Positions 1 through 7,296 are shown, counted from the stretch's first letter. The stretch is DNA of 7,420 nucleotides from Halothiobacillus neapolitanus (GCA_020721485.1 DYMR01000096.1:1-7420), one strand, 5' to 3'. The notes: generated by a model not told the origin, from the sequence alone. Numbers and translations are program-made.

Positions 1-1071
1 CCGCGCGCGCCGAGGCCGAAACGCCGATAAGCGCGCCAAATCCGCTCCCAAACTGACCGGGTTACAACTGGAATACAGCACCCAGCGGGTGCGGGCGGCA
101 TTGATCGCCGCGCACAGCGGCGCACCCAGCCCCCGGCGAGGCGGATTGACGATCACGCAGTCCGGCCAGTGCGTTTGCCCACTGCTGAACGCATCGGCAG
201 GCAGCGCCTGAAATGCAATCCGCGACAAGCCCAGCGCCGCCGCCGATTGCTGCGCGCTCTCGATGGCTTCCGGCGAAATCTCAATGCCGGTAATCGCCCC
301 GCGCACGCCCGGCGCGCAAAACAGGGCGAATCCGCCGACCCCGCAAAACAAATCCCACAACGACTCCGGCGCGCAGGCCGCCACCCAATCGCGGGCGGTG
401 GCGTACAGCGCGGCGGCGACCGCCGTATTGGTTTGGAAAAAACTGCGCGGACGCAAATACAGCGGCACGCCCGCCACCCACACCGTCAACGCCGCTTGCC
501 CACCCAAAGGAATTTCCTCCGCGCCTTCGACAATCGCTTGCGGCACCGGCTGGATGTTGGCGGAAATCACGGCAAGCGACGGCATCATCGCCTGCAACGA
601 CGGCAGCGCCGCCCGCACACGCGGCAGCCATTGGGTTGAACGGAGCACGAAACGCAGCATCAGCGCATCGGTGGTTTGATCGTGCGTGAGCAGCACGAAT
701 TTAAGCTCGCCGCGCCGCCGCACAATGTCATACGGCGGCAGGGCGAGGGGTTGAATGAAGTCCTTGATCGGCGCGAACGCCGCCCGCAGCGCGGCCGGAT
801 ACAGCGGGCAATCACTTAAATCCTGCCCCCGCCCGGCGGCATCGACAATGCCCAACACCGGCGCCGCAGCGGTGCCCGTCACCACCATTTTCGCCTTATT
901 GCGAAAACCGACCTCGGCGCTCGCCACCGGCGGCAACCAGTCCAACTCGGGATACGCGGCTAAGGCCGTTTGGCAGGCGCGATGCTTGGCCTGAAGCTGC
1001 TCGGCATACGGCACCGCCCAATGGATACAGGAACGGCACTGACCGGCGGCGAAATAGACACAGTCTGTCAC
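1..1071 (-). CDS. rlmC: 23S rRNA (uracil-747-C5)-methyltransferase RlmC (RumB), 3' end cut by window edge
   Basis: Reading the minus strand from GTG at 1071 gives 357 codons without a stop, running off the left edge. The N-terminus (VTDCVYFAAGQCRSCIHW) lines up with the start of E. coli RlmC from memory. C4, C12, C15 and C88 (in DLSDCPLYP) match the four cysteines that hold the [4Fe-4S] cluster in this family. GFRNKAKMVV lies near residues 55-64. The SAM-binding motif LWDLFCGVGGF is at about 238-248, VNPPRRG at 308-314, and SSCNP carries the expected nucleophilic cysteine at about C336. The family methylates C5 of U747 in 23S rRNA using SAM in the cytoplasm. E. coli RlmC is about 375 residues, so roughly 20 C-terminal residues are missing. 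The frame is open upstream to a stop near 1123, but there is no ATG there and GTG 1071 gives the family N-terminus; the Shine-Dalgarno is weak (GGGG about 10 nt upstream). RlmD and TrmA are less likely because of the short N-terminus without a TRAM domain. Confidence 0.95.
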   Translation of the reverse strand, partial: MTDCVYFAAGQCRSCIHWAVPYAEQLQAKHRACQTALAAYPELDWLPPVASAEVGFRNKAKMVVTGTAAAPVLGIVDAAGRGQDLSDCPLYPAALRAAFAPIKDFIQPLALPPYDIVRRRGELKFVLLTHDQTTDALMLRFVLRSTQWLPRVRAALPSLQAMMPSLAVISANIQPVPQAIVEGAEEIPLGGQAALTVWVAGVPLYLRPRSFFQTNTAVAAALYATARDWVAACAPESLWDLFCGVGGFALFCAPGVRGAITGIEISPEAIESAQQSAAALGLSRIAFQALPADAFSSGQTHWPDCVIVNPPRRGLGAPLCAAINAARTRWVLYSSCNPVSLGADLARLSAFRPRRAR

Positions 1072-1092
1072 CGACGAATAACCCCATGATTT

Positions 1093-1098
1093 ATTAAA
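1093..1098 (-). promoter_or_regulatory. Possible -10 element for rlmC
   Basis: On the minus strand TTTAAT (5 of 6 match to TATAAT) sits in a short AT-rich patch 21 nt upstream of the rlmC GTG. It would give a short leader of about 15 nt. No convincing -35 hexamer is seen at 16-18 bp, so this is only a candidate. rlmC could also be read through from the peptidase gene upstream. Confidence 0.25.
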
Positions 1099-1185
1099 AC
1101 ATCTGCCCCAGATTGGGGTTGGTTAGAACCGGGCGGGGCTAGACTCTTCACCCATCCCCTTGAGAGAAGATGACCAGACTCTTTG

Positions 1186-1281
1186 CCCCCTTGAGAGGAG
1201 ATGACCGGACTCTTTGCCCCCTCCCCCTTGAGGGGGGAGGGCTGGGGTGGGGGTGAAAATCTTAGAATAACCCCTTAATTC
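1186..1281 (+). repeat. Long direct repeat, copy A (96 bp)
   Basis: It matches 1343-1438 without gaps over 96 bp with only four differences, at 1205, 1206, 1261 and 1267 (CC to TT, C to T, A to G). The copies are offset by 157 bp. Each copy contains one ~37-bp unit, a C-run/G-run hairpin, a G-rich tract and an AT-richer end (TAACCCCTTAATTC). The high identity points to a recent duplication or to gene conversion. Confidence 0.9.
1219..1241. repeat. Perfect 9-bp hairpin, first copy
   Basis: CCCTCCCCC (1219-1227) and GGGGGAGGG (1233-1241) are perfect reverse complements around a 5-nt TTGAG loop. There is no T-tract on either side, so it is not a typical intrinsic terminator, although it could still slow polymerase or protect a 3' end of the peptidase mRNA. 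Confidence 0.75.
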
Positions 1282-1283
1282 TA

Positions 1284-1322
1284 ATCTCCCCTCGCCCCAA
1301 CCCCTCCCCCTTGAGGGGAGAT
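1284..1322. repeat. Perfect 10-bp inverted repeat between the two long repeats
   Basis: ATCTCCCCTC (1284-1293) and GAGGGGAGAT (1313-1322) are exact reverse complements separated by 19 nt of C-rich sequence. The right arm belongs to a 37-bp unit and the left arm to the end of the 83-bp module, so the two module types can pair with each other. No T-tract follows. Confidence 0.7.
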
Positions 1323-1342
1323 GACCGGACTCTGTGCCCCCT

Positions 1343-1438
1343 CCCCCTTGAGAGGAGATGATTGGACTCTTTGCCCCCTCCCCCTTGAGGGGGGAGGGCT
1401 GGGGTGGGGGTGAAAATTTTAGAGTAACCCCTTAATTC
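1343..1438 (+). repeat. Long direct repeat, copy B (96 bp)
   Basis: This is the second copy of the 96-bp repeat (92 of 96 identical to 1186-1281). Between the copies lies a further ~37-bp unit (1311-1347) preceded by a C-rich arm, so the array could have grown by unequal exchange between 37-bp units. Confidence 0.9.
1376..1398. repeat. Perfect 9-bp hairpin, second copy
   Basis: This is the same hairpin as at 1219-1241, shifted by 157 bp: CCCTCCCCC at 1376-1384, loop TTGAG, GGGGGAGGG at 1390-1398. Stem and loop are identical in the two copies. Confidence 0.75.
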
Positions 1439-1534
1439 CTCTCCCCCTTCTCATCTCCCCAACCTCTCCCACCAAGAGAGTGCGATTCAACCAGAGTGAA
1501 CCTCAAGAACCCCAAAAACCTCTGGAACCTCGAA

Positions 1535-4450
1535 TCAAATCCGCTCAATCGCCAAGCCGAGCCCGCGCAGCTCTTCTTCTTTCGATGGCCCCGCCAGCAC
1601 GCCAATCGAGGCGGTGTCCGGCTTCAGGTAGGTTTCGGCCACGCGCTGCAAATCCGCCCCGGTCACGGCCAGAATCTGTGCCCGCATCGCCCGCAAACGC
1701 TCCGGCGTGCGGCCATGCAGTCCGTCCAAGAACACCCTTTTCGCCTCGCCCGCCGGTGAACCGGGTTTGTCGATGCCGGAAATCACGCCGAAGATGGCCT
1801 CATCGACCGTGCGACCGTCATGCGCCGTCGAGAGCAACCAGTCGATGCTGCGGTCAAAATCCGCCAGCGTGTCCGTTAAACGCGGATCACGGTAGGAGTA
1901 GAAACGGAAGCTCGCGGATTCCGCATCGTAGCCCGCGCCGCCGCCGTAGGCGCCGCCCTGCTCGCGAATCGCCCGATGCAAATATCCGTTGCGCAAAAAG
2001 CCGCCCAGCACCGACAAGGCCGCCGCATCGTCGTGCGCCGACGGCACGGCCGCGTGTGCTTTCGCGCAGTAATTGACCGCCAAATTCCCGAGCCAGGCCT
2101 CACGCACGGGTTCATGCACGCGCCCCAAATGGAACGGCGTGACCGCCGCGCCGTGGCGCATGACCGGCGCGAGCGCGGTTTCCATGGCGGGAAAATGCCG
2201 CGCCTCCCCGACAATGTTGTAGCGCCGCAAGCCGCCCTTGAGCTTGGCGTGCAACCGCGCAAGCCGCTCGGCCACATCCTTCAGCGCAGTGGCCGATTCC
2301 AGCCCATCATCCATCGCCTTCAAGCGCCGCACGCCGGCCACACCGCCGGACTGATGCGTCAGCCGCGCGCGCGCGCTCATGCCGCTGGATGCCAGATTCA
2401 TCGCGTGGACATGGCCGGAACCGGCAATGCCTTGCTCGCTGCGAAAGCGCATTTGGCTGATTAAATCGCGCAGGCGATCGGTTTCGTCAAACCGCACCGC
2501 GTCGAGCGTTTCGTGGAACAAGTCCACCAGCGCCGAGGTGTTGCGTGCCAAGGCCTTGCCGCCAAAAATCAAATAGCCGGTGAGTTGATGCGGATCGTCC
2601 AACTCGGGGCGAATCGAGCTGCGCACCCCCAGCCCGCCGGTGTGCGCCGCCACGGCTTCCGCCATTTGCAGATAGTCGCGTTCACCGACGCCCAACTCGG
2701 TCAGCACGCTGGTGTACAGCGGCAACAGATCGAGCTCATCGTGCGTGAGCGCGGGCAAATCAATCGCGGCTTGCAGATACACGAGGCCGTTGGTGCTCTG
2801 ATCGAACCAATGCTGCGACACCGGCTGCGCCAGTACCTTGGCCGGCTGAGGGAATTGAATATCGTCGGGAATATCCGCGCGGGTCACGGTGGGCAGAATG
2901 CTCACATCGTCCTCTTCCGCCTGCCGCGCGGCCAAAGCGGCCGCCTGTTCGACAATTGCTTGCGCGCGACTCGGATCGAGCGCCGCGTGCATCGCATCCA
3001 ACCGCGCGCGCTCAGCCGCCGCCTTGACCGCCGTCAAGCCGGTATCCGGCGCCAGCACCACCCGCACGCGATGCGGGTTATCCAACAACAAACGCTGCAC
3101 CAAGCCGGGAATGAAGGCGGGGTCTGCCGCCTTCGCACGAAGCCGCGCGAGCGCGGGCTCCAAATCCAGCACGGCGATGGGGTCGCCTTCATGAATCGCC
3201 GCCGGCAGGCCGTGCAAAATCAACTGCAAGCCATACGGGAAGCCATCGCCCGTGACTTCGCGCTGCGACAGCTCGATTTGGTGCAACACGGCTTCGATCA
3301 TCTCCGCCGGTGCGCCCTCGGTGGCGACGGCGCGCAGGGTATCGAGCACCAGCGCTTCAATCGCCTCGGCACGATCCGGTTCCGCCCCTTCCAAACCGGC
3401 CACGAACACCATCTGCCGCTGGGAATCTTCCAAGCCCAGCAAGGGGCTCGGCGCGCCGCCCAAATCGGTGGTTTCCAGCGCGCGCTGCAAGGGCGAGGCA
3501 CTGTTTTCGAGCAACACGCCTTCGAGCAATTGCGCTTCTAATTTGGCATCTAAATCCGTGCTTTCTCCGAGCAGCCAGCCGAGCACCACATGGGTTTTTT
3601 CCGCCGCATCCGGCTCATCGAGCGCGTAGGTATCCGCCACCGTAACGGGCGTGGGCAGGACCACTTCCAGCGGCACGGCGGAATTCGGGTCGATTTTTTG
3701 GAATCGCGCCAAGGCTTGATCGTGCATCCGCGCCTGCAACTCGGCGGCGGGCAGGTTGCCGTAGGTCATAAACACGGCATTCGACGGGTGATAAAACCGC
3801 TGATAAAACGCCTTCAATTCCGCGTAGCTGAGGTTGGGAATATCGACCGGCTCGCCGCCCGAATTATGGTGGTAGGTGGTGGTGGGGAACATCGTGCGGG
3901 TAAGGGTTTGCCACAGCACGGAGGACGGATTGCTCATCGCGCCCTTCATTTCGTTGAACACCACGCCTTTGAAGGTGAGCGGCGTGCTCGGATCATCGGC
4001 CTGTTCGAACTCCACCCGATGCCCTTCTTGGCAGAAATCCCGCTCATCGAGCCGCGAGAAAAACACCGCATCCAGATACACATCGAGCAGGTTATAGAAA
4101 TCTTTCACATTGACCGAGGCGAAGGGATACGCCGTCCAATCGCTCGCGGTAAACGCGTTCATGAAGGTATTGAGCGACCGGCGAATCATCATGAAAAACG
4201 GGTCGCGCACCGGATATTTTTCCGAACCACACAGCACGGTGTGTTCCAGAATGTGCGCCACCCCGGTCGAGTCGTCTGGCACGGTGCGCAAGCCCACCAA
4301 AAACGCATTCTGCGGATCATCCGCCGCCAAGTGGAAATGCCGAGCGCCGGTGCCCTCGTGCAGATATTCCTGCACCGTCAAATTCAGCGCCTCGATGGGT
4401 TGGGCGCGAACAAAACGAAAGGCCGGATGGGGGGCGGATACGGCGGTCAT
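1535..4450 (-). CDS. M16C zinc metallopeptidase, PreP/Cym1-like (insulinase superfamily)
   Basis: The gene encodes 971 residues from ATG 4450, a usual length for PreP-type peptidases. The inverted zinc motif is HILEH at residues 66-70 (H66 and H70 as ligands, E69 as base), followed by the family signature LCGSEKYPVRDPFF and RSLNTFMNAFTA. The third ligand is E167 in VVFNEMKG, 97 residues after H70 as in human PreP. The M16C-associated linker is marked by EEDDVSILPT near 512-521. REQGGAYGGG (R829, Y835) is the conserved substrate-binding region of the C-terminal half. Relatives degrade unstructured peptides of up to tens of residues inside a closed two-halved chamber. There is no signal peptide or membrane segment, so a cytosolic peptide-clearing role is inferred. 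The frame extends to a TTG at 4477, but that codon has no Shine-Dalgarno, whereas ATG 4450 follows GAGAG by 7 nt. It is divergent from the diguanylate cyclase gene. A specific symbol is withheld. Confidence 0.93.
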   Translation of the reverse strand: MTAVSAPHPAFRFVRAQPIEALNLTVQEYLHEGTGARHFHLAADDPQNAFLVGLRTVPDDSTGVAHILEHTVLCGSEKYPVRDPFFMMIRRSLNTFMNAFTASDWTAYPFASVNVKDFYNLLDVYLDAVFFSRLDERDFCQEGHRVEFEQADDPSTPLTFKGVVFNEMKGAMSNPSSVLWQTLTRTMFPTTTYHHNSGGEPVDIPNLSYAELKAFYQRFYHPSNAVFMTYGNLPAAELQARMHDQALARFQKIDPNSAVPLEVVLPTPVTVADTYALDEPDAAEKTHVVLGWLLGESTDLDAKLEAQLLEGVLLENSASPLQRALETTDLGGAPSPLLGLEDSQRQMVFVAGLEGAEPDRAEAIEALVLDTLRAVATEGAPAEMIEAVLHQIELSQREVTGDGFPYGLQLILHGLPAAIHEGDPIAVLDLEPALARLRAKAADPAFIPGLVQRLLLDNPHRVRVVLAPDTGLTAVKAAAERARLDAMHAALDPSRAQAIVEQAAALAARQAEEDDVSILPTVTRADIPDDIQFPQPAKVLAQPVSQHWFDQSTNGLVYLQAAIDLPALTHDELDLLPLYTSVLTELGVGERDYLQMAEAVAAHTGGLGVRSSIRPELDDPHQLTGYLIFGGKALARNTSALVDLFHETLDAVRFDETDRLRDLISQMRFRSEQGIAGSGHVHAMNLASSGMSARARLTHQSGGVAGVRRLKAMDDGLESATALKDVAERLARLHAKLKGGLRRYNIVGEARHFPAMETALAPVMRHGAAVTPFHLGRVHEPVREAWLGNLAVNYCAKAHAAVPSAHDDAAALSVLGGFLRNGYLHRAIREQGGAYGGGAGYDAESASFRFYSYRDPRLTDTLADFDRSIDWLLSTAHDGRTVDEAIFGVISGIDKPGSPAGEAKRVFLDGLHGRTPERLRAMRAQILAVTGADLQRVAETYLKPDTASIGVLAGPSKEEELRGLGLAIERI

Positions 4451-4457
4451 GACGGGG

Positions 4458-4462
4458 CTCTC
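4458..4462 (-). promoter_or_regulatory. Ribosome binding site favouring ATG 4450 of the peptidase
   Basis: On the minus strand GAGAG lies 7 nt before the ATG at 4450. The alternative in-frame TTG at 4477 has only a pyrimidine-rich, C-containing stretch upstream. This decides for the shorter product, which loses nine residues (from MIRSSESPV) that are not part of any recognised domain. Confidence 0.5.
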
Positions 4463-4517
4463 ACTACTGCGAATCAAGGCGCAGGAGTGTAGCGCACTCT
4501 GGCGATATGAATCGGCT

Positions 4518-4547
4518 TCGACACGCGAAGAAAATACCCGCTATATT
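4518..4547 (+). promoter_or_regulatory. Sigma70-like promoter for the diguanylate cyclase gene
   Basis: TCGACA (4518-4523) matches TTGACA at 5 of 6 positions and TATATT (4542-4547) matches TATAAT at 5 of 6, with an 18-bp spacer. Transcription would start near 4554, leaving a leader of about 45 nt before GTG 4600. The promoter lies inside the longer reading frame that begins at ATG 4507, so a transcript from it could not use that ATG. Confidence 0.55.
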
Positions 4548-4586
4548 GCGCTTGGCTTGCTGCATGATTGGGCAGGCGTTCAATGC

Positions 4587-4591
4587 AAGGA
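4587..4591 (+). promoter_or_regulatory. Shine-Dalgarno sequence AAGGA for GTG 4600
   Basis: AAGGA ends 8 nt before the GTG at 4600, close to ideal spacing. The in-frame ATGs at 4507 and 4564 have no purine-rich site at a workable distance; AGGAG at 4482-4486 is 20 nt from the first ATG. Confidence 0.6.
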
Positions 4592-4599
4592 ACCGCCGC

Positions 4600-7296
4600 G
4601 TGAAATCGCCCCACTCGACACCGCTGACCGACACCATCATTCGGTTTTTCGCCCGGCAGCGCCGTTTGGATGTGCTGTTGGTGCTGCCGGTGCTGGTGAT
4701 GCTGGTTTGGATTGGCTTCAGCGAATGGCAGCAATACCGCCAAGTGAGCCTGCAAATCGCGCAGAACGCGCACCGCGCTGCCGCAAACTATGCCGACCGC
4801 ATCGCCAACCGCCTGCACACGCAATTCATCGAGCTGGAATTCATCGGCGTCAGCCTGTTGTCGAGCGAGGCCGATTTAAGCCACCCCGCCGAACACACCC
4901 AAGAAGCGCTGCGCCGCTTCATGCACATTCACCCGGACTTTTTCGCGCTGAATGTGCAATCGGCCGATGGCAGCCGAATCATTTGGTCCACGCTGACGCA
5001 GAGCAACACCCCCATCGTCGCGCAGGATGAATTCAGCCCCATTGCCAGCAAACCCACCTTCTTGATCGGCCAAGCGCGCTACGCCCAGCGCTTTGACGGC
5101 TATTTTCTGGCCATGCGCTATGTGGTGCACGACAAATCGGGTAAGCCGTCGTTCATGGTCGGCTCGCCGTTCAAACTGGATCGCCTGTTCGCCTTCGACA
5201 TCAAAGAAGTGCCATGGGCATTTACCTTGATCGACCAGCGAAACCATCAAGCGATTGGCCAGTGGCGCGAAGGCGAAGTCCGCTTCGACCATGTTGCAAC
5301 GCCCGATGCCACCATTCCGCCCGTGCCGGTGGGCGAATATCCCTTCATGGTGGAGGTCAGCGGTGCGCGGCATTTGGCGTGGCAAACCTATATTGCCGTG
5401 GCCTGGCAGCACTGGATTTTGGAAGTCAGCCTGTTGGCGCTGCTCGCCTTCATTTTGCTGATGACGCGGCAACTGTTGCGCGAACGGCAGCGCGAAACGG
5501 CGCGGGTGCAAACCCTATCGAACCTCAACCGCATGCACGCGGAAATTAACCACCTGTTCGCCACGCGCACCGATGAAACCGGCGTGATGCAGCAAATTTG
5601 CGAGCTCGGCATCAATTACGGCGGCATCGACCTGATCTGGATTGGCCGCCCGAATGACCAGGGCGATTTCGAGTTTCTCGGCGCGGCGGGCAAAACCCAC
5701 TATCTCGATGGCCTGTCGCTGTCGCTCAAACCTGGCACCCCCGCCAGCGACGGCTTTTGCGCCCAAACCTGGCGCGAAGGGCGGGTGGCCTACAGCATCG
5801 ACCCGCAAATTTCCCCATTTCCCCCGGCGTGGCGGGCGCGGGCAGAAGCGCACGGCCTGAATGCCTTGGCCAGCGTGCCGATCCGCCGAGGCAATGTCCC
5901 GTGGGCGGTGATGGCGATCTACCACCACGACCCGCTGGCCTTTTTTAATCGGTCGCACTGGTTCGAAGACCTCGCCAATGACCTGTCGCGCGGGCTGGAT
6001 CGGATCGACCTCTGGCAACACGCGCAGCGCACCAACGCCTTCAACCAAGCGATTTTGGACAACTCCGCCGGCGGCATCATGCTGCTCAAGGCACGCGTGA
6101 TTCGGTTCGCCAATCGCCGCTTGGCAGAGATGATCGGCGCGCCGAATGCCGACGCGCTGATCGGCCGCCGCACGCGGGATTTTTACACCCACCCGGAGGC
6201 GCAAAACACGCTGCTGGGACAGATTCAAACCAACTTCGCTCGGGGCGAACAGGTGCGATTCGAGGCCGAATTTACCCGCATGGATACCGGCGAGGTCCGC
6301 TGGTTCGGCTTGGTGGGGCTGCCGTTTCCCGCTGGTGAATTTGACGAAACCTGGACCGTCACCGACATCACCGAGCAAAAACGCAGCCAAGAGCAGCGGT
6401 TGCTGCTGGCCTCCGCCCTCACCGCGATTCAAGAAGGCGTGGCCATCACCGACCGCAACCAGCGCATCGTGTTCCTGAACGACGCCTGCACCCGCATGAC
6501 CGGCTTTACGCTCGACGAAGTGCGCGGCCAACCGCTCTGCCATGTGTTCACCGGCAATCTGGATGCCGAAACCAAAATCAGCGACCTTCAACAAGCGCTC
6601 AACCAAGGCATGGCGTATCAAGGGCAGCGGCAAATTCGCCACCGCGACGGGCGCAAACTTTGGGGGCTCGTCACCCTCAACCCCGTGCGGGATGCCGAGC
6701 AGCGCATCACCCACTTCGTCAGCGTGCTGCGCGACATCACCGCCCTGCATGAACTCAATCGGCAACTGGAATACCAATCGCTGCACGACCCGCTCACCCG
6801 CCTGCCCAATCGCCGCGCGCTGGAACAAGAACTCGCGCAGCGGATCGAGGCCGCCCGACTTGGGCGCGAACGGCTCGCGGTCGGCATGATTGACCTGGAC
6901 GACTTCAAACCCGTCAACGACACCTTTGGGCACGAAGCCGGCGACCGGCTACTCATCAACCTAGCCGAACGCCTGCGGCAACGGCTGCGCGAAGGCGATT
7001 TACTCGCCCGACTCGGCGGCGATGAATTCGTCGTATTGCTGAGCCATATCGAGCCAGATGAACAAAGCCTACCGACCATCCTCAACCGACTGTACAGCGC
7101 GATTGCTGACGAATTCGAACTGGGCGAACGCCAGCAAGCCCAAGTCGGCATGAGCCTTGGGCTGGCGCTCTACCCCGAAGATGGTGCCACCGGCGACACC
7201 CTGCTGCGCCGCGCCGATGCCGCCCTGTACGAAGCCAAACGCGGCAAAGGCAGCGCCCGTTCGTGGTGGGTGCGCTGGCGCGATCGGGTGGATTGA
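4600..7296 (+). CDS. Membrane-anchored diguanylate cyclase (periplasmic sensor, GAF, two PAS, GGDEF)
   Basis: With GTG 4600 as start the protein has 898 residues (929 if ATG 4507 were used). The order is: short basic cytoplasmic tail; TM1 about 25-41; periplasmic region about 42-271, probably Cache/PDC-like but not firmly assigned; TM2 about 272-288; GAF about 314-470; PAS about 481-591 ending in TVTDITEQK; PAS about 601-716 ending in RDITALHEL; GGDEF about 728-885, opening with DPLTRLPNRR. The active site reads GGDEF at 806-810. Comparison with PleD gives metal ligands D765 and D808 and substrate residues N773 and D782, all present. RxxD (REGD, 797-800) sits five residues before GGDEF, the normal inhibitory site. 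It should make c-di-GMP from two GTP at the inner membrane in response to periplasmic and cytoplasmic signals, with product feedback. There is no EAL or HD-GYP domain. The ligands are unknown. Confidence 0.93.
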   Translation: MKSPHSTPLTDTIIRFFARQRRLDVLLVLPVLVMLVWIGFSEWQQYRQVSLQIAQNAHRAAANYADRIANRLHTQFIELEFIGVSLLSSEADLSHPAEHTQEALRRFMHIHPDFFALNVQSADGSRIIWSTLTQSNTPIVAQDEFSPIASKPTFLIGQARYAQRFDGYFLAMRYVVHDKSGKPSFMVGSPFKLDRLFAFDIKEVPWAFTLIDQRNHQAIGQWREGEVRFDHVATPDATIPPVPVGEYPFMVEVSGARHLAWQTYIAVAWQHWILEVSLLALLAFILLMTRQLLRERQRETARVQTLSNLNRMHAEINHLFATRTDETGVMQQICELGINYGGIDLIWIGRPNDQGDFEFLGAAGKTHYLDGLSLSLKPGTPASDGFCAQTWREGRVAYSIDPQISPFPPAWRARAEAHGLNALASVPIRRGNVPWAVMAIYHHDPLAFFNRSHWFEDLANDLSRGLDRIDLWQHAQRTNAFNQAILDNSAGGIMLLKARVIRFANRRLAEMIGAPNADALIGRRTRDFYTHPEAQNTLLGQIQTNFARGEQVRFEAEFTRMDTGEVRWFGLVGLPFPAGEFDETWTVTDITEQKRSQEQRLLLASALTAIQEGVAITDRNQRIVFLNDACTRMTGFTLDEVRGQPLCHVFTGNLDAETKISDLQQALNQGMAYQGQRQIRHRDGRKLWGLVTLNPVRDAEQRITHFVSVLRDITALHELNRQLEYQSLHDPLTRLPNRRALEQELAQRIEAARLGRERLAVGMIDLDDFKPVNDTFGHEAGDRLLINLAERLRQRLREGDLLARLGGDEFVVLLSHIEPDEQSLPTILNRLYSAIADEFELGERQQAQVGMSLGLALYPEDGATGDTLLRRADAALYEAKRGKGSARSWWVRWRDRVD

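Larger units (their letters stand above)
1142..1480. repeat. Composite C/G-skewed intergenic repeat array
   Basis: This stretch fills most of the 463-bp gap between the peptidase stop and the rlmC start, and it contains no supportable gene. It is built from a ~37-bp unit (TTGAG-aGgAGATGAcCgGACTCTtTGCCCCC-TCCCCC) and an ~83-bp G-rich-to-C-rich module. The word GACTCT starts at 1142, 1177, 1208, 1328 and 1365, giving spacings of 35, 31, 120 and 37 bp; 120 equals one 37-bp unit plus one 83-bp module. The right end (1464-1480) has a small inverted repeat, CTCTC and GAGAG around a 7-nt loop. From memory, C-run/TTGAG/G-run intergenic elements of this style are common as dispersed, multi-copy repeats in proteobacterial genomes; whether this one is dispersed cannot be seen from one window. 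Confidence 0.85.

Noticed and set aside
281..631. 116-codon minus-strand frame inside rlmC
   Set aside because: It is out of frame with rlmC, whose SAM-binding and FFQTN segments are encoded across the same bases.
1219..1241. Rho-independent terminator
   Set aside because: The stem is strong but no T-run follows on either strand.
1142..1480. CRISPR array
   Set aside because: Unit spacings are irregular (35, 31, 120, 37), there are no unique spacers between constant repeats, and no cas gene is near.
2513..3541. 342-codon open frame on the plus strand within the peptidase gene
   Set aside because: It lies wholly inside the M16C coding sequence and its product is Arg/Gln/His-rich without a family signature, typical of an antisense shadow.
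3590..4492. 300-codon open frame on the plus strand within the peptidase gene
   Set aside because: It is opposite the catalytic HILEH region of the real gene and shows no domain.
4110..5030. 306-codon plus-strand frame running from the peptidase gene into the cyclase gene
   Set aside because: It overlaps two well-supported genes in the wrong frame, crosses their promoter region and resembles no family.
5515..6933. Long antisense open frame (472 codons) opposite the cyclase gene
   Set aside because: It has no recognisable domain, overlaps a gene whose GAF, PAS and GGDEF motifs are unmistakable, and is explained by few stop codons in GC-rich antisense frames.
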